From Acidobacteriota bacterium (GTDB lineage: Bacteria; Acidobacteriota; UBA6911; RPQK01; JAPXNP01), in the NCBI GenBank assembly GCA_030614585.1, contig JAUWTT010000027.1:1-16294 (forward strand): 16,294 nucleotides of DNA, in the 5' to 3' direction. Of the stretch, positions 1 through 6,516 are shown in pieces; position 1 is the first letter of the stretch; the number at the start of each line of letters is the position of its first letter. The position numbers were made by a program, and so were the translations under genes. The notes below the pieces were generated by a model. The model was not told the DNA's origin and made no database searches. It saw nothing but the letters and a program-made list of their open reading frames with translations.

Positions 1-1258
1 AAGCCAGGGCGGCAGCAGTCTCGGCGTCCATCTCAACCTGTTCCACCTCGGTCGAGGGGGAGTAACGCTCAATGAGCTCCATCAACTGTTCACGAAGCGA
101 ATTCGCAATGCTCTGCCGGCTTTTGATCAGGTTGAACTTCTCGTTGGGGTCTGTCTCAAGGTTGTAGAGTTCGGGCCGGGGAGCTTCAATGTACTTGTAG
201 GGAAACCTGTAAAGGCTTCTGAGTTCACTCCATCCGAACTGAAGACGAGGGTAAAAGCTCTCGGCGTATGCCTGAAGTACAGGCCCTGGACGTCCTAACA
301 GTTCCCTCACCAGTCCCGTTCCCTGCATCACCGCCGGAGCCCGGATGCCCAGTTGCTGCAAGATCGTCGGCGCGATGTCAATGAGCCTCACTGTCCCCGT
401 GGCTCGCCCAGGTCGGTATCTCTTGTCCGGGGATTTCCAGACCAGAGGCACCAGTTGAGTAGACTCATAGATGAAGTAGCCATGTGTCTTCTCAACATGC
501 TCTCCAAGGCTTTCTCCGTGGTCACTGGTGACGATGATGACCGTCTTCTCGTAAAGTCCCTGATTCTTCAGGGAATCCAGAAAATTGCCTATTACCTGGT
601 CCACATAAGCAATTTCCCCGTCATAAAGACTACTTGAGTAACGAGTTGCAAAAGGTTCAGGCGGTTCGTAAGGAGCGTGTGGATCGTAGAAATGGGCCCA
701 GCAAAAGAACGGTTGTTTCTCAGATTTCTGAGCGGTGATCCACTCCATGGCTTCTTCTGCGACCTCGCCTGCAGGCCTTTGGATCAGCCCGGGGGCAATC
801 GTATCGAGCCCTGTCAGCTCGAAGTCTGCAAAATAGGTGTCAAACCCCTGATCGAGTCCAAACCGGGAATCGAGGATAAAGGAGCCGACAAATGCTCCCG
901 TAGCATATCCCTGCTCCTTCAGAATCTCGGCCAGCGTCAAATGTTGGGCTCCAAGGACGAAGCCTGCATTGTCCCTGATACCGTGATACAGGGGGTACAC
1001 TCCCGTCAGGATCGACGCGTGAGAAGGGAGAGTCAGCGGGACCGGCGAAATAGCCTTTTCAAAGATCATCGCCTCAGAGGCAAGCTTGTCGATGTTTGGG
1101 GTCTCGATCTGAGAATATCCGTAAACGCCCAGGTGATCCGCCCTCAGAGTGTCAATCGTGATCAAGAGAACGTTAGGGCGTCCTTCGTCTGCTGCCGGTA
1201 TGAATGCAGTCGCAGTGAGAAGCCAGACTGCCAGTACGGGATATAGTCTATTTGACAT
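1..1258 (-). CDS. Sulfatase-like (alkaline phosphatase superfamily) secreted protein, 3' end missing
   Basis: About 419 codons are visible from an ATG at 1258, and the frame runs off base 1. The N-terminus (residues 1-23, ending FIPAADE) looks like a signal peptide, so the product should be periplasmic or extracellular. Sulfatase-superfamily landmarks are present: the metal-binding strand IDTLRADHLGVYGY (D36), the nucleophile loop PLTLPSHASILTG (residues 74-86), YDPHAPYEPP (D192, H194) and TSDHGESLGEH (D246, H247). The usual formylglycine motif C/S-x-P-x-R is replaced by T76-L-P-S-H, so Thr sits where Cys or Ser is normally oxidised. Sulfate-ester hydrolysis is therefore not assured; a Thr-nucleophile phospho- or sulfo-transfer activity is possible. 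The last visible residues (AETAAALA) resemble the stretch that in this family precedes 'LGY', so the end of the catalytic domain is near and a TPR tail could follow. No clear Shine-Dalgarno is seen before the ATG. It is transcribed divergently from thiSG. Confidence 0.9.
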   Translation of the reverse strand, partial: MSNRLYPVLAVWLLTATAFIPAADEGRPNVLLITIDTLRADHLGVYGYSQIETPNIDKLASEAMIFEKAISPVPLTLPSHASILTGVYPLYHGIRDNAGFVLGAQHLTLAEILKEQGYATGAFVGSFILDSRFGLDQGFDTYFADFELTGLDTIAPGLIQRPAGEVAEEAMEWITAQKSEKQPFFCWAHFYDPHAPYEPPEPFATRYSSSLYDGEIAYVDQVIGNFLDSLKNQGLYEKTVIIVTSDHGESLGEHVEKTHGYFIYESTQLVPLVWKSPDKRYRPGRATGTVRLIDIAPTILQQLGIRAPAVMQGTGLVRELLGRPGPVLQAYAESFYPRLQFGWSELRSLYRFPYKYIEAPRPELYNLETDPNEKFNLIKSRQSIANSLREQLMELIERYSPSTEVEQVEMDAETAAALA

Positions 1259-1564
1259 TGGACAAGACCGATCAATCGCAAGCCTAATCAAGAAAACAGC
1301 CAAGTTCAAACCAACGGCAAGGACACCAGTTTGCCGAGACGCTGTTGCGACGATATCATGGCTTTTCTGAAATTGAGCTTGAAGAGTCGAGGCAAGCTGA
1401 ATAGGTGAAGACGGTCGTAACGGAAGGAAACAAAACCTCGTGCTCTTGGTGTCTTGGTGGTTACGAGGACCTAAGTTAGTGAATTTCGTGTGACTTTCTC
1501 TGAGCGGTTCAGCCTGAAGGAAGATTTTGCCGGCCAGGGATGTAGAGGAAACATAGATAGCCTG
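1259..1564. other. Divergent intergenic region between the sulfatase-like gene and thiSG
   Basis: This 306-base gap should hold both promoters. I see no convincing -35/-10 pair and no THI-box (TPP riboswitch) core such as CTGAGA followed by the conserved 3' half, although the downstream gene makes thiamine thiazole. The notable content is the short dispersed repeat at 1436-1468. An in-frame GTG at 1490 would extend thiSG by 25 codons, but those residues do not look like ThiS. Confidence 0.6.
1436..1468. repeat. Dispersed 'cttggtgtcttggtggtt' repeat flanked by 6-bp inverted arms
   Basis: CCTCGT at 1436-1441 pairs with ACGAGG at 1463-1468 around a 21-base core. The reverse complement of that core begins AACCACCAAGACAC. 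The same 14 bases occur at 10849-10862 beyond the RND gene. From memory, repeats of this wording are scattered through intergenic DNA of many environmental bacteria; no search could be run here. It lies about 100 bases before thiSG. Confidence 0.55.
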
Positions 1565-2563
1565 ATGGTGAGAGACGAGATTGAAGTTCTGATCAACGGA
1601 GAGAAACGGAAAGTCCCTGAGAAGCGGACAATCGACGATCTGCTGGGTGACCTGGGATTAAGCCGCGATCAGGTCGCGGTTGAGTTGAATCGAGAGATTA
1701 TCAAGCGAGCCGATTGGGGAAGTCGGGTAATCAGGCGGGGCGACGAGATTGAAATCGTCCATTTTGTTGGTGGTGGAGAGGAAAGTCTTATGTCTGACAA
1801 ATTGAAGATCGCAGACCGTGAGTTCAGTTCGCGGCTGTTTGTAGGGACTGGGAAGTACGAAACCTTTGAGATCATGAGGCAAGCTCTCGAAGCGAGTGGA
1901 GCCGAGGTGGTGACGGTGGCTGTTCGCAGGGTGGACTTGAGCGACCGTGGCGCTGAATCGATGTTTGCATATATCGATACAAACAAGCTGATGATTCTCC
2001 CGAATACGGCGGCTTGTTATTCAGCAGACGAGGCGATCCGCTGCGCCCGGCTTGGTAGAGAAGCAGGCTTGTCCGATATCGTGAAACTCGAAGTAATCGG
2101 AGATCCGAAGACTCTGTTCCCAGACAATGAGGAGCTTCTGATTGCGACGCGGCAACTGGTCAAAGAGGGATTTGTGGTTCTGCCGTATACGAGTGACGAT
2201 CCAATAGTCTGCAGGAAGCTGGAAGATGCAGGCGCGGCTGCGGTCATGCCTCTGGGGGCTCCGATCGGTTCTGGCCTGGGAATCCAGAATGTCAACAATA
2301 TTCGAATCATTGTCGAGAATGCTTCGGTCCCAGTGATTGTCGACGCTGGCGTCGGAACGGCTTCAGACGCGGCAATCGCCATGGAACTTGGTGTTGATGG
2401 GGTCCTCATGAACACCGGCATAGCCGGGGCCAGGGACCCGGTGGGTATGGCTGTCGCCATGAACTATGCCGTGGTAGCTGGACGGAAAGCGTTTCTGGCC
2501 GGTCGGATTCCAAAGAAAATGTATGCTACAGCGAGCAGTCCGCTGGAAGGCGTATTGAGCTGA
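1565..2563 (+). CDS. thiSG: Fused sulfur-carrier protein ThiS / thiazole synthase ThiG
   Basis: The 332-residue product has two domains. Residues 1-71 are ThiS-like (EIEVLINGEKRKV ... EIEIVHFVGGG), the beta-grasp carrier that delivers sulfur as a C-terminal thiocarboxylate. Residues 76-332 are ThiG, the TIM-barrel enzyme that condenses deoxyxylulose 5-phosphate, dehydroglycine and ThiS-bound sulfur into the thiamine thiazole. ThiG hallmarks include NTAACYSADEA, VKLEVIGDP with the Schiff-base Lys (K174), AAAVMPLGAPIGSGLGI, VPVIVDAGVGTASDAA and DGVLMNTGIAGARDPV. The carrier's terminal Gly-Gly (G69-G71) is buried, and the frame is continuous into ThiG. An internal ATG at 1790 (M76) has a good AGAGG site 8 bases upstream, so free ThiG may also be made. 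I start at ATG 1565 because ThiS homology begins there; GTG 1490 is possible. aroB follows after 16 bases. Confidence 0.93.
   Translation: MVRDEIEVLINGEKRKVPEKRTIDDLLGDLGLSRDQVAVELNREIIKRADWGSRVIRRGDEIEIVHFVGGGEESLMSDKLKIADREFSSRLFVGTGKYETFEIMRQALEASGAEVVTVAVRRVDLSDRGAESMFAYIDTNKLMILPNTAACYSADEAIRCARLGREAGLSDIVKLEVIGDPKTLFPDNEELLIATRQLVKEGFVVLPYTSDDPIVCRKLEDAGAAAVMPLGAPIGSGLGIQNVNNIRIIVENASVPVIVDAGVGTASDAAIAMELGVDGVLMNTGIAGARDPVGMAVAMNYAVVAGRKAFLAGRIPKKMYATASSPLEGVLS
1777..1792 (+). promoter_or_regulatory. Internal ribosome-binding site and start codon for the ThiG half
   Basis: AGAGG at 1777-1781 precedes an in-frame ATG at 1790-1792 with about 8 bases of spacing, stronger than any site before the upstream starts. 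The same bases encode the Gly-Glu-Glu linker after the ThiS Gly-Gly. This looks like the relic of a separate thiG start and could still drive independent ThiG synthesis. Confidence 0.5.
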
Positions 2564-2579
2564 TTAGACGGTAGGTGCC

Positions 2580-3683
2580 ATGAAAGTCGTCAGAGTCAAC
2601 CTGGGTCTCAGAAGTTATGACATTCAGATTGGGGATGGGGTCCTCAGTTCGTGCGGAGAGCTCTTTCGGGACCACAAAGTAGGAAGTCGGATCTTTTTGA
2701 TCGCCAACACAACCGTTTGGGATCTGTACGGCCAACCTTTCATGGAGTGCCTTACAAAGGACGGATTCGACGTCGTCCAATTGCTGATACCGGACGGGGA
2801 GAGATTCAAGAACATCCACACCGTCGAAAATATCTACACTTACCTGATTGCCCAGAGAGCGGATCGGAACTCGACGCTGGCGGCACTGGGTGGAGGTGTG
2901 ACAGGTGACATCACTGGCTTTGTTGCAGCCACGTTTCTGAGAGGAATCCCGTATATTCAGATTCCAACCACGCTGCTGGCGCAGGTCGACAGTTCGGTCG
3001 GTGGGAAAACGGGCGTCAATCATAGCCTGGGAAAGAATCTCATCGGAGCGTTCTACCAGCCAAATCTGGTTTGCATAGATACTCGATCCCTGGCGACTCT
3101 TCCAGAAAGAGAGTTTCGGGCCGGGCTCTTTGAAGTCGTTAAATATGGGCTGATCTACGACGCCGATTTCTTTGACTACTTCGAAGCGAATCTGAGTACG
3201 ATTCTGGAAAGGGAAGTCGATGTCCTTGAAACTGTGATCAGCCGCTGCTGCGAGATCAAGGCCGAGGTAATTTCGATAGACGAACGGGAGGAGAACCTTC
3301 GTCAGATCCTCAATTTCGGACATACCCTTGGACATGCCCTGGAGGTCGCAACCCAGTATCGCACCTTCAAGCATGGAGAAGCTGTCGCTTACGGTATGCT
3401 TGCTGCGGCACACCTCTCCCACCACGAAGGCCTGGTTGATTCCGTGGCCCTGGACCGGATCAGGCAGACCGTCCTTGGAATTGGCCCCCTGCCGTCCGCC
3501 CTCGAGATCAGCTTCTCGCAGCTTCTTGACTCCATCAAGCTGGATAAGAAGAGGCGTGACGACGAGACTGTCGTTGTGCTCCTGAAGGAGATCGGCCAGA
3601 CCCTTATCAAATCGGGCTTCGAGGAGGAACTCCTTGCCGAAGTCTGGGGTCGGGCGGTGGCCGATGTGTCCCAGCATGGTTGA
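2580..3683 (+). CDS. aroB: 3-dehydroquinate synthase
   Basis: AroB converts DAHP to 3-dehydroquinate, the second step of the shikimate pathway, in the cytoplasm using NAD and Zn. The 367-residue length is normal for the family. The NAD-binding loop GGGVTGD is at residues 104-110. It is followed by GFVAATFLRGI, IPTTLLAQVDSSVGGKTGVN and the KNLIGAFYQP segment. By family analogy the Zn ligands are E185 (in AGLFEVVKYG), H248 (in GHTLGHALE) and H265 (in KHGEAVAYGM); all are present, so the enzyme should be active. The ATG lies 16 bases after thiSG, and the stop overlaps the ubiE start by 8 bases, consistent with one transcript and translational coupling. Codon use matches the neighbours. Confidence 0.97.
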   Translation: MKVVRVNLGLRSYDIQIGDGVLSSCGELFRDHKVGSRIFLIANTTVWDLYGQPFMECLTKDGFDVVQLLIPDGERFKNIHTVENIYTYLIAQRADRNSTLAALGGGVTGDITGFVAATFLRGIPYIQIPTTLLAQVDSSVGGKTGVNHSLGKNLIGAFYQPNLVCIDTRSLATLPEREFRAGLFEVVKYGLIYDADFFDYFEANLSTILEREVDVLETVISRCCEIKAEVISIDEREENLRQILNFGHTLGHALEVATQYRTFKHGEAVAYGMLAAAHLSHHEGLVDSVALDRIRQTVLGIGPLPSALEISFSQLLDSIKLDKKRRDDETVVVLLKEIGQTLIKSGFEEELLAEVWGRAVADVSQHG

Positions 3684-4377
3684 CAAGAGATCCGATGACG
3701 TGCGGCGCATGTTTGCTTCGGTCGCTCATCGGTATGATTTCCTGAACCGCCTCTTATCACTGAACATTGATCAGCACTGGCGAAAGATCACCCGCAGAAA
3801 GCTGTGCCACGAACTTCCGAGTTCGTCTTGCACCCTGGATCTCTGTGCCGGGACCGGAGACCTTGCCCTGGAGATGGCAAAATGTGGATCCGTGATCGGG
3901 TGCGATTTCTGTCGCCCGATGCTCTCGCGGGGACTGGAAAAGGCCCGCAAACACCGGCTGGGCTCACGGGTCAGATTCGTGGAAGGAGATGCCTTGCGCC
4001 TCCCCTTTCGGTCCGGAACATTTGATGCTCTGACTATTGCCTTTGGCTTGAGGAATTTGGAGAATGAGATCCACGGGCTTGGTGAAATGTTTCGAGTGCT
4101 CAGAACGGGCGGGACTTTGGCGGTCCTGGAGTTCTCTTTGCCAACAACTCCGGGGATCCGACAGCTCTATCTTGCCTATTTCACAAGAGTTCTGCCTAAG
4201 ATCGGCGCGCTGGTCTCGGGTCGAGATGGGCCGTATTCATACCTGCCTGCATCTGTACGTGAGTTTCCAACCCCCGAGGAACTCGGCAGGCTGTTTGAAC
4301 AAGTCGGGTTCGAATCAGTTCGGAGCCATCAACTGACCTTTGGTGTCGCCGCGCTCACTCTCGGCAAGAAGCCCTAG
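3676..4377 (+). CDS. ubiE: Demethylmenaquinone/ubiquinone C-methyltransferase
   Basis: This is a SAM-dependent class I methyltransferase (233 residues from ATG 3676) that C-methylates the quinone ring in menaquinone and/or ubiquinone synthesis. Family marks: VRRMFASVAHRYDFLNRLLSLN at the N-terminus, motif I LDLCAGTGD (residues 54-62), FDALTIAFGLRNL, RVLRTGGTLAVLEFSLP, and the UbiE/MenG signature YSYLPASVREFPTPEEL near the C-terminus. The name menG would fit equally well, because no other quinone genes are here to say which quinone is made. The ATG at 3676 overlaps the aroB stop by 8 bases. An in-frame ATG at 3664 is the alternative. A large hairpin repeat begins 12 bases after the stop. Confidence 0.94.
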   Translation: MVDKRSDDVRRMFASVAHRYDFLNRLLSLNIDQHWRKITRRKLCHELPSSSCTLDLCAGTGDLALEMAKCGSVIGCDFCRPMLSRGLEKARKHRLGSRVRFVEGDALRLPFRSGTFDALTIAFGLRNLENEIHGLGEMFRVLRTGGTLAVLEFSLPTTPGIRQLYLAYFTRVLPKIGALVSGRDGPYSYLPASVREFPTPEELGRLFEQVGFESVRSHQLTFGVAALTLGKKP

Positions 4378-4389
4378 CCTCTTAACGGG

Positions 4390-4447
4390 CTTTGCGGCTT
4401 TGCGTGAAATCAATTCGTTTCACGCCAAGAACGCCAAGAACGCAAAG
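4390..4447. repeat. Inverted-repeat hairpin element ('ctttgcg...cgcaaag') after ubiE
   Basis: The outer arms CTTTGCG (from 4390) and CGCAAAG (ending 4447) are perfect. The inner arms GCGTGAAA (4402-4409) and TTTCACGC (4418-4425) are also perfect, around the loop TCAATTCG. The right arm carries an extra 'CCAAGAACGCCAAGAA' stretch built of two tandem units. Placed directly after the last gene of the thiSG-aroB-ubiE cluster, it could act as a transcript-end structure, although no U-tract follows. From memory, this wording is a widespread intergenic repeat type. Confidence 0.65.
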
Positions 4448-4558
4448 TGATGGGCGAGGCAAAGGCAGGGGAAGAGGGTACTAATGCGGAAACTGGTAGA
4501 ATAGTATGCAGACTGCAGTTCATCTGCTGTCGTATTGACGAAAGGACTAGTCCTGAGT

Positions 4559-5017
4559 ATGGCCAGAAGCATCTTGATACTCTTCTTCTTGACCCTCGGG
4601 TTCCAGACCCTCTTGGGAGCAGACCTGACTGAAAGCCAGGAGCAGGAAGCCCGGGCCATCGAAGGTCTTCTGATTGCTCCCTGTTGCTGGCGTCAACCTG
4701 TTTCAGCACACTATTCACCGGCCAGTGACGAGGTGCGTGCAGAGGTTCGTGAGATGCTCGCCTCGGGATCGACTCGCGAGGAAATTCTCGACAGTTACGT
4801 TGCAGAATACGGGGAGAGAATTCTGGCCAAGCCGACGACAGAGGGCTTCAATGCTCTCGCATATTTCTTGCCCCTCATCTTTCTGATAGTCGGTGCGGCC
4901 GTCGCGGCTGTTGCGATTAAGAAACTACGTCCGCAGGCTGCTGAGACTGCCCGGCCCGCAAGTGTGAAAATCAAGTCCAAGTACGCTGAGCAACTGGACC
5001 GCGAGCTCTGGGGATAG
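4559..5017 (+). CDS. CcmH/CycL-like cytochrome c maturation protein with adjacent cysteines
   Basis: This 152-residue protein has a signal or anchor segment (residues 4-20), a small helical domain and a C-terminal membrane helix (about 99-121, AYFLPLIFLIVGAAVAAVAI). CcmH reduces apocytochrome c on the periplasmic side so that haem can be attached. The helical-domain pattern EVREMLASGSTREEILDSYVAEYGERIL is characteristic. The catalytic LRCxxC loop is replaced by LIAPCCWRQPVSAH, with C42 and C43 adjacent. I chose ATG 4559 with AAAGGA about 14 bases upstream. An in-frame TTG at 4535 would add eight residues ahead of the signal segment. No ccmF, ccmE or thioredoxin-like partner lies nearby. Family assignment is fairly firm; function of the CC variant is inferred. 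Confidence 0.82.
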   Translation: MARSILILFFLTLGFQTLLGADLTESQEQEARAIEGLLIAPCCWRQPVSAHYSPASDEVRAEVREMLASGSTREEILDSYVAEYGERILAKPTTEGFNALAYFLPLIFLIVGAAVAAVAIKKLRPQAAETARPASVKIKSKYAEQLDRELWG

Positions 5018-5136
5018 CATTGACTCGCTAACTCCGTTTCGTGACACGGGACAACCTCTTCAGCTCCTTCAAGGCTGTCAAACGAGGAAATCGTCGCTGC
5101 CAGTGCAGCATCTCTTTCGCATCTAACTCGAAAACT

Positions 5137-5170
5137 GTAGATTAGTGGCTGTCAACCGTAGATTGTTGAC
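5137..5170. promoter_or_regulatory. Candidate operator: inverted GTCAAC/GTTGAC plus direct GTAGATT repeats
   Basis: GTCAAC (5151-5156) and GTTGAC (5165-5170) form a perfect inverted repeat around 8 bases. GTAGATT occurs at 5137-5143 and again at 5158-5164, 21 bases apart or about two helical turns. The block ends 40 bases before the start of the efflux operon, where a metal-responsive repressor or activator would be expected to bind. No regulator gene is adjacent, so the protein is unknown. Confidence 0.35.
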
Positions 5171-5210
5171 CGGTGGGATTTCGTGCGTTCGCTTCAGACA
5201 AGGTTATGCC

Positions 5211-6515
5211 ATGAAAAAGACTTCCATCGCTTCCGTCATTGTCTGGTTGGTCGCATCTTCGTGGGGTGGCCAGACTGGGTTTGCACAAGACCGCCTTCCT
5301 GAACAGCTGGATCTAAGGCAAGCTGTCGAACTGGCCCTGAAACAGCACCCAACTTTGGCCGTGGCTGAGGCTCAGGTCGAAGCGATCGAAGGAACTCGTC
5401 AGCAAAGCGCCACTCGGCCCAATCCTTCTTTCGTGTTTCAGACAGAGGGCTGGCGGTTCTGGGATCAACCCACATTCGATGCTTGGGACGACCTGGACAT
5501 CTTTGCCTACGTGGTCCAGCCGATAGAAAGAGGTGGAGAGCGGCAGAAGCGAATCGAGTTGGCGGATCAGGACGCGACAATAGCGGAGATCGAGCAACGA
5601 GCCGCCAGATGGCGCATTCAGCAGAATGTGAAGAGGGCGTACTGGCGGGCCCTGCTGTCACAGAAGGAGCTCGAGCTGCGTACGGGAAACAGAGAGTTCT
5701 CCCGAGAGATTACGGATTTTCACCAGAAGAGAGTTGCCGAAGGCGCAATGCCTGAATCAGCACTGATCCGGGTTCAAATCGAAGAAGACAGACTGAGACT
5801 GGCTGAAGAAAATGTAGCTGTGGAGGTTGATCAGTCAAAACTGAGGTTGTTGCAGGCAATGGGTTGGAGTGATCAGTCGGCTAGTTTTGAATTGGTGGAA
5901 CAGCCCATTCCGGATGTGCCGGGTGGTGGTGATTCTCTGCCGCAGTTGCTTGAGCGGGCCCGCCAAACCCGGCCCGAGGTACTTCTGGCACAATCGAAGG
6001 TCGAGAGGGCACGGCGCCGAGAGAGCCTCGCACAGGCAGAAGGTAAGCAAAGTTGGGATCTGGTATTCGGTTACAAACGGACGGCCGGCTACAACACCCT
6101 TCTTGGTGGCGTATCGATCCCGTTACCATTCTTTGATAAGAACGCTGGGAACGTCCTTTACTTCCGGACAGACGTCCAGCGTGCAGAGGCGCTGCTTCGG
6201 GAACAGGTAGTGATGGTAGACGGTGAAGTGAACCTGGCGATGGCCACTTTGCGGCGACGGTTTGCGATCCTTCGAGGGATGGAGGAGGGGATGCTTGATC
6301 GAGCCGACGAATCGTGGGAGATTGCACGTGCTGCGTATCAGGAAGGAGCGATTGATCTGCTTCGCCTTCTCGATGCACAGCGGTCATCCAACGAAGTTCA
6401 CTTACTGCAAAATCGAACTCAAATAGAGTTCCAGCTTGATCTGGTGCAGCTAGAAAACGCGGTGGGTCAAGAAGGGCTGCCAGTCGGCCTGAATTCCTTG
6501 AAAACGGAACCGTAA
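5211..6515 (+). CDS. TolC/CzcC-type outer-membrane efflux channel
   Basis: The 434-residue protein has a signal peptide (MKKTSIASVIVWLVASSWGG ... GFAQ) and the double-repeat helical architecture of outer-membrane efflux proteins. The two repeats start at LDLRQAVELALKQHPTLAVAEAQVEA and LPQLLERARQTRPEVLLAQSKVERARR. The conserved turn YQEGAIDLLRLLDAQRS is near the C-terminus. It forms the trimeric exit duct for the RND pump encoded two genes downstream. I start at ATG 5211, with AAGG close upstream and the signal peptide directly after it. A GTG at 5145 would put 22 odd residues before the signal peptide. The next gene begins one base after the stop. It is not called czcC because metal specificity is unproven. 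Confidence 0.92.
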   Translation: MKKTSIASVIVWLVASSWGGQTGFAQDRLPEQLDLRQAVELALKQHPTLAVAEAQVEAIEGTRQQSATRPNPSFVFQTEGWRFWDQPTFDAWDDLDIFAYVVQPIERGGERQKRIELADQDATIAEIEQRAARWRIQQNVKRAYWRALLSQKELELRTGNREFSREITDFHQKRVAEGAMPESALIRVQIEEDRLRLAEENVAVEVDQSKLRLLQAMGWSDQSASFELVEQPIPDVPGGGDSLPQLLERARQTRPEVLLAQSKVERARRRESLAQAEGKQSWDLVFGYKRTAGYNTLLGGVSIPLPFFDKNAGNVLYFRTDVQRAEALLREQVVMVDGEVNLAMATLRRRFAILRGMEEGMLDRADESWEIARAAYQEGAIDLLRLLDAQRSSNEVHLLQNRTQIEFQLDLVQLENAVGQEGLPVGLNSLKTEP

Positions 6516-6516
6516 G

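Noticed and set aside
1348..1358. 11-base string CGATATCATGG that also occurs near 14256.
   Set aside because: Short, contains a palindromic core, flanks do not match; likely chance.
353..1370. Three plus-strand open frames across the left edge.
   Set aside because: They are antisense to the continuous sulfatase-like reading on the minus strand, which has clear superfamily motifs.
1259..1564. TPP riboswitch upstream of thiSG.
   Set aside because: No conserved THI-box cores were found on the plus strand; regulation by another route is possible.
2526..3710. 394-codon open frame on the minus strand opposite aroB.
   Set aside because: It mirrors aroB exactly, its residues show no family pattern, and AroB motifs on the plus strand are complete.
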